9,350 nt of DNA. Source: Bacteroidota bacterium. Its GTDB lineage: Bacteria > Bacteroidota > Bacteroidia > Flavobacteriales > Flavobacteriaceae. Below, piece after piece: positions 5,643 through 9,350 of this stretch. Position 1 is the stretch's first letter. Every line of letters starts with the position of its first letter. The translations under genes and the position numbers were made by a program. Location: contig JAJRPL010000441.1 of assembly GCA_024280815.1 (NCBI GenBank), positions 1 through 9,350 on the forward strand, given 5' to 3'. Below the pieces are notes generated by a model that was not told the origin of the DNA, did not search any database, and worked only from the letters and a program-made list of their open reading frames with translations.

Positions 5643-6848
5643 ATGGATAGAAACCTTTTATTATCATTAGTAAAAAAATACGAAAGTCCGTTATATGTTT
5701 ATGATGCTGACAAGATTGAGTCGCAGTACAATCGCATGGTTACGGCATTTTCTAGTGTAAAAAACTTAAAAATTAATTATGCCGTTAAAGCATTGTCTAA
5801 TGTTAATGTTTTACAGCTTTTTAAAAACTTAAATGCAGGGTTAGATACCGTTTCTGTGCAAGAAGTTCAATTAGGTTTAAAAGCTGGTTACAACCCAAAA
5901 GATATCTTATTTACACCAAATGGTGTGTCTTTAGAAGAATTAGAACAAGCCATGAAATTAGGTGCTCAAATCAATATTGACAACCTTTCTATCTTAGAGC
6001 AATTCGGGCAAAAATACCCAAAAGTTCCTGTTTGTGTACGTATGAACCCTCATGTGATGGCGGGTGGAAATAGTAAAATTTCTGTAGGTCATATTGATTC
6101 TAAGTTCGGAATTTCAATCCACCAATTGCCACACATTCATCGCGTTGTTGAAAACACAGGAATGCTCATAACAGGAGTGCATATGCATACAGGTTCTGAT
6201 ATTTATGATGTAGATGCCTTTTTACGTGCAACAGAAATTTTATTTGATGCCGCAGCAACTTTTAAGAATTTAGAATCTATTGATTTTGGTAGCGGATTTA
6301 AAGTGCCTTATAAAGAAGGAGACATACAAACCGATATTGAAGAATTAGGCAAAAAACTCTCAAAACGTTTTAATGATTTTTGTAAGACTTTTGGCAGAGA
6401 CTTAACCTTAATGTTTGAGCCGGGTAAGTTTTTAGTAAGTGAAGCAGGACAGTTTTTAGTGAATGTAAATGTAGTAAAACAAACAACATCTACTGTATTT
6501 GCAAGTATTGATAGCGGATTAAACCACTTTATTAGACCGATGTTTTATGATGCGTATCATCATATTGAAAACTTATCTAATCCTAAAGGAAAAAAACGCT
6601 TCTATACTGTTGTTGGTTATATTTGCGAAACTGATACTTTTGGTGTCAACCGACAAATTTCAGAGATTTCAGAAGGTGATGTCTTAACCATTAAAAATGC
6701 TGGAGCCTATTGCTTTTCAATGGCTTCCAACTACAATTCACGATACAGACCTGCAGAAGTATTGGTTAAAGGTGGTAAAGGCTATCTAATTCGTCAAAGA
6801 GAAACTATTGAAGATTTACTAAGGGGTCAGGAGTTGGTGAAGATTTAG
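5643..6848 (+). CDS. lysA: Diaminopimelate decarboxylase
   Basis: LysA is a PLP enzyme that decarboxylates meso-diaminopimelate to L-lysine, the last step of lysine synthesis, in the cytoplasm. The 401-residue protein has the fold-type III alanine-racemase-like barrel followed by a beta domain. Visible landmarks are the PLP-binding Lys49 in YAVKALSN, SKFGI (153-157), HMHTGS (180-185), the phosphate-binding DFGSGF (214-219), EPGKF (259-263), the cross-subunit Cys328-Glu-Thr-Asp, and GAYCFSMASNYNSRYRP (354-370). The ending ETIEDLLRGQEL is also typical. CESxD is the common form of the Cys motif, so C-E-T-D is a conservative variant. Related PLP decarboxylases for ornithine or carboxynorspermidine are less likely given the full motif set. 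The ATG at 5643 places a normal N terminus (SPLYVYD at 15-21). It follows pepT after 114 bases, so it may have its own promoter, which I could not identify. Confidence 0.95.
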   Translation: MDRNLLLSLVKKYESPLYVYDADKIESQYNRMVTAFSSVKNLKINYAVKALSNVNVLQLFKNLNAGLDTVSVQEVQLGLKAGYNPKDILFTPNGVSLEELEQAMKLGAQINIDNLSILEQFGQKYPKVPVCVRMNPHVMAGGNSKISVGHIDSKFGISIHQLPHIHRVVENTGMLITGVHMHTGSDIYDVDAFLRATEILFDAAATFKNLESIDFGSGFKVPYKEGDIQTDIEELGKKLSKRFNDFCKTFGRDLTLMFEPGKFLVSEAGQFLVNVNVVKQTTSTVFASIDSGLNHFIRPMFYDAYHHIENLSNPKGKKRFYTVVGYICETDTFGVNRQISEISEGDVLTIKNAGAYCFSMASNYNSRYRPAEVLVKGGKGYLIRQRETIEDLLRGQELVKI

Positions 6849-6855
6849 TTACCAT

Positions 6856-6900
6856 GTCATTTCGACAGAATGAGGAACGAGGAACGAGTGACGAGAAATC
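6856..6900. repeat. Interspersed repeat element between convergent lysA and topB
   Basis: The gap holds GTCATTTCGACAGAATGAGG followed by a tandem GAACGAG-type duplication and GTGACGAGAAATC. The ends ATTTC (6859-6863) and GAAAT (6895-6899) are complementary. Elements that begin GTCATTTCGA and end CGAGAAATC are a very common interspersed repeat in flavobacterial genomes, as I recognise them. This copy has an internal duplication of the 7-mer GAGGAAC (6872-6878 and 6879-6885). It starts 8 bases after the lysA stop codon and may help end transcription from either side. No other strong terminator is visible in the gap. Confidence 0.6.
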
Positions 6901-6955
6901 TCTATATATTCAAACGCTTCACTTCGTAAACACTACGTTTTAAATGGTATGCAAA

Positions 6956-9259
6956 TTATTGAAAATCACTTAATAATCTTATCACCAATTCTTTAGTCAA
7001 TGGCTTTCCATTGGCTTTTTCTCTAATTTTATCGAAACTAAATCTAAAATCACAACCTTCTTTGTAAGCACTACATCCATACGCTGTTTTGCCTTTGAGA
7101 ATAGTTCCTTTTTTACATTTTGGGCAAATAATTGCGTCTAAAGATCTACTAGGTTTTTGAAACTTAGTAGGTTTAGCTTGTAAAACTAGATTAAAATTAG
7201 CATCAAAAACTAAAGAACCTTCTTTTTTACCAGTATCAGTAGCAAATCCTTTTAAGTTTACCGTTGCTCCTTTTTGTAACAAACGGAGGTATTGATTTTC
7301 AGAAATCTTTTTCCCATAAAAAGAAAAAGGCAATTTAAAACTACAGTTGTTCTTGTATTCACTACAGCCATAAGCAGTTTTACCTTTAAGCAATTGACCT
7401 TTCTTACATTGTGGACAAGTCTGATTTACAATTCCTTTTTTAACAGATTTCTTTTTAGCTATGGGTTTGTCTTTTGAAGTTGTGTGCGATATTTTTGTGT
7501 CAGATTTTTCACTTCTTACTTCATAGACCAATTGGTCAACCATTCGTTTCATGTCCTTTATAAAAGCACCTGCTTTATATGTGCCTTGCTCAATCTCTTT
7601 TAATTTTTTCTCCCATTGCCCAGTCAATTCAGCCGATTTTAACAATTCATTCTGAATGGTATCAATCAATTGAATACCTGTTTGTGTCGGAATCAATAAC
7701 TTCTTTTTACGGACTACATATTTACGTCTAAACAACGTTTCTATAATACTGGCTCGTGTTGATGGTCTGCCAATACCATTTTCTTTCATCAGCTCTCGCA
7801 TTTCATCGTCATCAACTTGCTTGCCTGCGGTTTCCATGGCTCTTAGCAACGTTGCCTCAGTATAATTACGTGGCGGTTTGGTTTCTTTCTCTAAAAATGA
7901 AGGTTCATGTGGTCCAGACTCTCCTTTAGTGAAATTTGGTAAAATTTCTGATACTGATTCGTCATCATCTGTTGAAGCTCCTTCAAATACTACTCGCCAT
8001 CCTTTCTTTACTATTTCTTTTCCTGAGGTTTTAAAGACTACTTTTGCTGCTTCACCAGTTACCGTAGTTCTTGAAATATCACAATCCTCATAAAAAACAG
8101 CAATAAAGCGTTTACAAATAATATCATAAATAAGCTGTTGATTGTATTGCAATTTAGATTGCAATCCTGTAGGGATTATAGCATGGTGATCGGTTACTTT
8201 CTTATCATTAAACACCCGAGATGATTTCTTTATTTTTTTATCAAGCAACACTTTAGTTAAAGTGCTGTAATTTGTTAATTTATTGAGTATTCCTTTTACT
8301 TTAGGGTATACATCATTTGGTAAAAAAGTCGTATCAACTCTAGGATACGTCACCACTTTTGATTCGTACAATTTTTGAACCATTTTTAAAGTCTCATCGG
8401 CTGTAAAGCCAAACTTTGTATTGCAATACACTTGCAAACCTGTCAAATCAAATAACTTAGGAGCATACTCCTTACCTTTCTTCTTACTAACACTGGTGAT
8501 TGTAAAATCACTTTCTTTTACTTTAGTAGCCAAAAGCTCTCCATCTTCTTTTTTTAAAAAACGACCATCTTCATAACTAAACAATGTTTTTTTATAGGTA
8601 GTCTGCAACTCCCAATAGGGTTGAGGCTTAAAATTTTCAATCTCTTTAAAGCGATTCACCAACATCGCTAACGTTGGTGTTTGCACTCTACCAACGGATA
8701 ACACCTGTTTGTACCCACCGTGTTTAACAGTGTATAATCGTGTGGCATTCAAACCTAACAGCCAATCACAAATGGCACGAGAAAAGCCAGCATAGTATAG
8801 ATTATCATAATCTTTTGAAGGTTTTAAATTTTTAAAGCCTTCTTTTATCGCTTCGGTTGTCAAAGAAGAAATCCACAGACGTTGCACTTCTCCATTATAA
8901 TTAGCTTGATTGATGACCCAACGCTGAATCAATTCTCCTTCTTGACCAGCATCCCCACAATTAATAACAACTTCTGCTTTATCTAATAAACTCTTAATGG
9001 TGTTAAATTGTTTTTGTATACCTTGGTTAGTAGTTACCTTAGTTTCAAACTTATCAGGCAACATGGGTAGATTGTTTAAATCCCAGCTTTTCCAATGCGG
9101 TTTATAATCTTTTGGTTCTAATAAGGTACATAAATGCCCGAAAGTATAAGTAACCGCATAACCATTACCTTCAAAATAACCGTCACGCTTTGTTTTTGCC
9201 CCTAATACTGTGGCAATTTCTCTGGCTACACTTGGCTTTTCGGCGATACAAACTTTCAT
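6956..9259 (-). CDS. topB: DNA topoisomerase III (type IA) with two C-terminal zinc ribbons
   Basis: A type IA topoisomerase cuts and passes single DNA strands, relaxing negative supercoils and separating linked replication or recombination intermediates. The 767-residue protein has a Toprim domain starting MKVCIAEKPSVAREIA (Glu7, Lys8), then CGDAGQEGELI (101-111), then SVGRVQTPTL (188-197 region), and the catalytic tyrosine Tyr305 in VVTYPRVDTTFLP. DHHAIIPT (about 358-365) and ENGIGRPSTRASII are further type IA signatures. The second Toprim Asp (DxDxE) is Gly105 here, giving D103-A-G-Q-E107. A Lys/Ser-rich linker leads to two near-identical C4 ribbons, C-x2-C-x13-C-x6-C, with cysteines at about 615, 618, 632, 639 and 712, 715, 729, 736. 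The motif context favours TopB over TopA. The ATG at 9259 begins directly with the conserved Toprim strand. The gene converges on lysA and stands alone. Confidence 0.94.
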   Translation of the reverse strand: MKVCIAEKPSVAREIATVLGAKTKRDGYFEGNGYAVTYTFGHLCTLLEPKDYKPHWKSWDLNNLPMLPDKFETKVTTNQGIQKQFNTIKSLLDKAEVVINCGDAGQEGELIQRWVINQANYNGEVQRLWISSLTTEAIKEGFKNLKPSKDYDNLYYAGFSRAICDWLLGLNATRLYTVKHGGYKQVLSVGRVQTPTLAMLVNRFKEIENFKPQPYWELQTTYKKTLFSYEDGRFLKKEDGELLATKVKESDFTITSVSKKKGKEYAPKLFDLTGLQVYCNTKFGFTADETLKMVQKLYESKVVTYPRVDTTFLPNDVYPKVKGILNKLTNYSTLTKVLLDKKIKKSSRVFNDKKVTDHHAIIPTGLQSKLQYNQQLIYDIICKRFIAVFYEDCDISRTTVTGEAAKVVFKTSGKEIVKKGWRVVFEGASTDDDESVSEILPNFTKGESGPHEPSFLEKETKPPRNYTEATLLRAMETAGKQVDDDEMRELMKENGIGRPSTRASIIETLFRRKYVVRKKKLLIPTQTGIQLIDTIQNELLKSAELTGQWEKKLKEIEQGTYKAGAFIKDMKRMVDQLVYEVRSEKSDTKISHTTSKDKPIAKKKSVKKGIVNQTCPQCKKGQLLKGKTAYGCSEYKNNCSFKLPFSFYGKKISENQYLRLLQKGATVNLKGFATDTGKKEGSLVFDANFNLVLQAKPTKFQKPSRSLDAIICPKCKKGTILKGKTAYGCSAYKEGCDFRFSFDKIREKANGKPLTKELVIRLLSDFQ

Positions 9260-9288
9260 TTATTAATTGAACGGTTTTTTATTGATTT

Positions 9289-9296
9289 CAAATGTA
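9289..9296 (-). promoter_or_regulatory. Candidate topB -7 box (TACATTTG)
   Basis: TACATTTG on the minus strand (9296 to 9289) fits the Bacteroidetes -7 pattern TAnnTTTG exactly and lies 30 bases before the topB ATG, giving a short 5' untranslated region of about 24 bases. No clear TTG element is present 17-23 bases upstream, so the promoter is only partly supported. The rest of the segment to the window end is AT-rich and holds no gene that I can see. Confidence 0.5.
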
Positions 9297-9350
9297 GTTA
9301 AAACTATGTATTAAATTCTGGATTAAATAAATTGACACAAATTTCACTAA

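Noticed and set aside
6911..6945. AAACG...CGTTT pairing in the lysA-topB gap, considered as a terminator
   Set aside because: The stem is only five bases with a loop of about twenty bases, too weak to support a terminator call.
7292..7477. Plus-strand open frame of 61 codons
   Set aside because: It is antisense to the first zinc ribbon and linker of topB; the Phe/Leu-rich product reflects Lys/Glu codons on the other strand.
7878..8093. Plus-strand open frame of 71 codons
   Set aside because: It is antisense to the well-conserved middle of topB, with no start context or motif of its own.

Overview
The window looks like a chromosomal segment of a marine-type Flavobacteriaceae member (Bacteroidetes). 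The DNA is AT-rich, starts mostly lack a Shine-Dalgarno sequence, a few promoter-like boxes fit the Bacteroidetes pattern TAnnTTTG, and lipoproteins have short N-terminal signals. The intergenic repeats are of the kind I know from flavobacterial genomes. This identification rests on pattern recognition, not on a search.

Left part, minus strand (1-1602): the beginning of a histidine biosynthesis operon. It is read right to left as a 369-base leader region, then hisG, then hisD, which runs off the left edge. The leader is the most informative non-coding part. It encodes a 14-residue peptide with five histidines among its last eight residues, followed by mutually exclusive hairpins and a strong intrinsic terminator before hisG. 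This is a classical translation-coupled histidine attenuator.

Middle part: a patatin-like phospholipase (minus, 1603-2505) diverges from a plus-strand cluster. The cluster holds a lipoprotein with four Asp-box repeats (2618-3685), a small lipoprotein of unknown function with a GTG start (3719-4276), peptidase T (4290-5528) and, after a 114-base gap, diaminopimelate decarboxylase (5643-6848). The first three are tightly spaced and probably cotranscribed. lysA carries out the last step of lysine synthesis and may have its own promoter.

Right part: topoisomerase III (minus, 6956-9259) converges on lysA. A repeat element lies between them. A good -7 box lies just upstream of topB.

Apart from the his attenuator, the genes are ordinary housekeeping and envelope functions. 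I see no mobile element, CRISPR array, tRNA, rRNA or defence system. The points most worth following are the his attenuator, the DxGxE form of the topoisomerase metal-binding motif, the small palindromic repeats in three intergenic gaps, and the unknown lipoprotein upstream of pepT.
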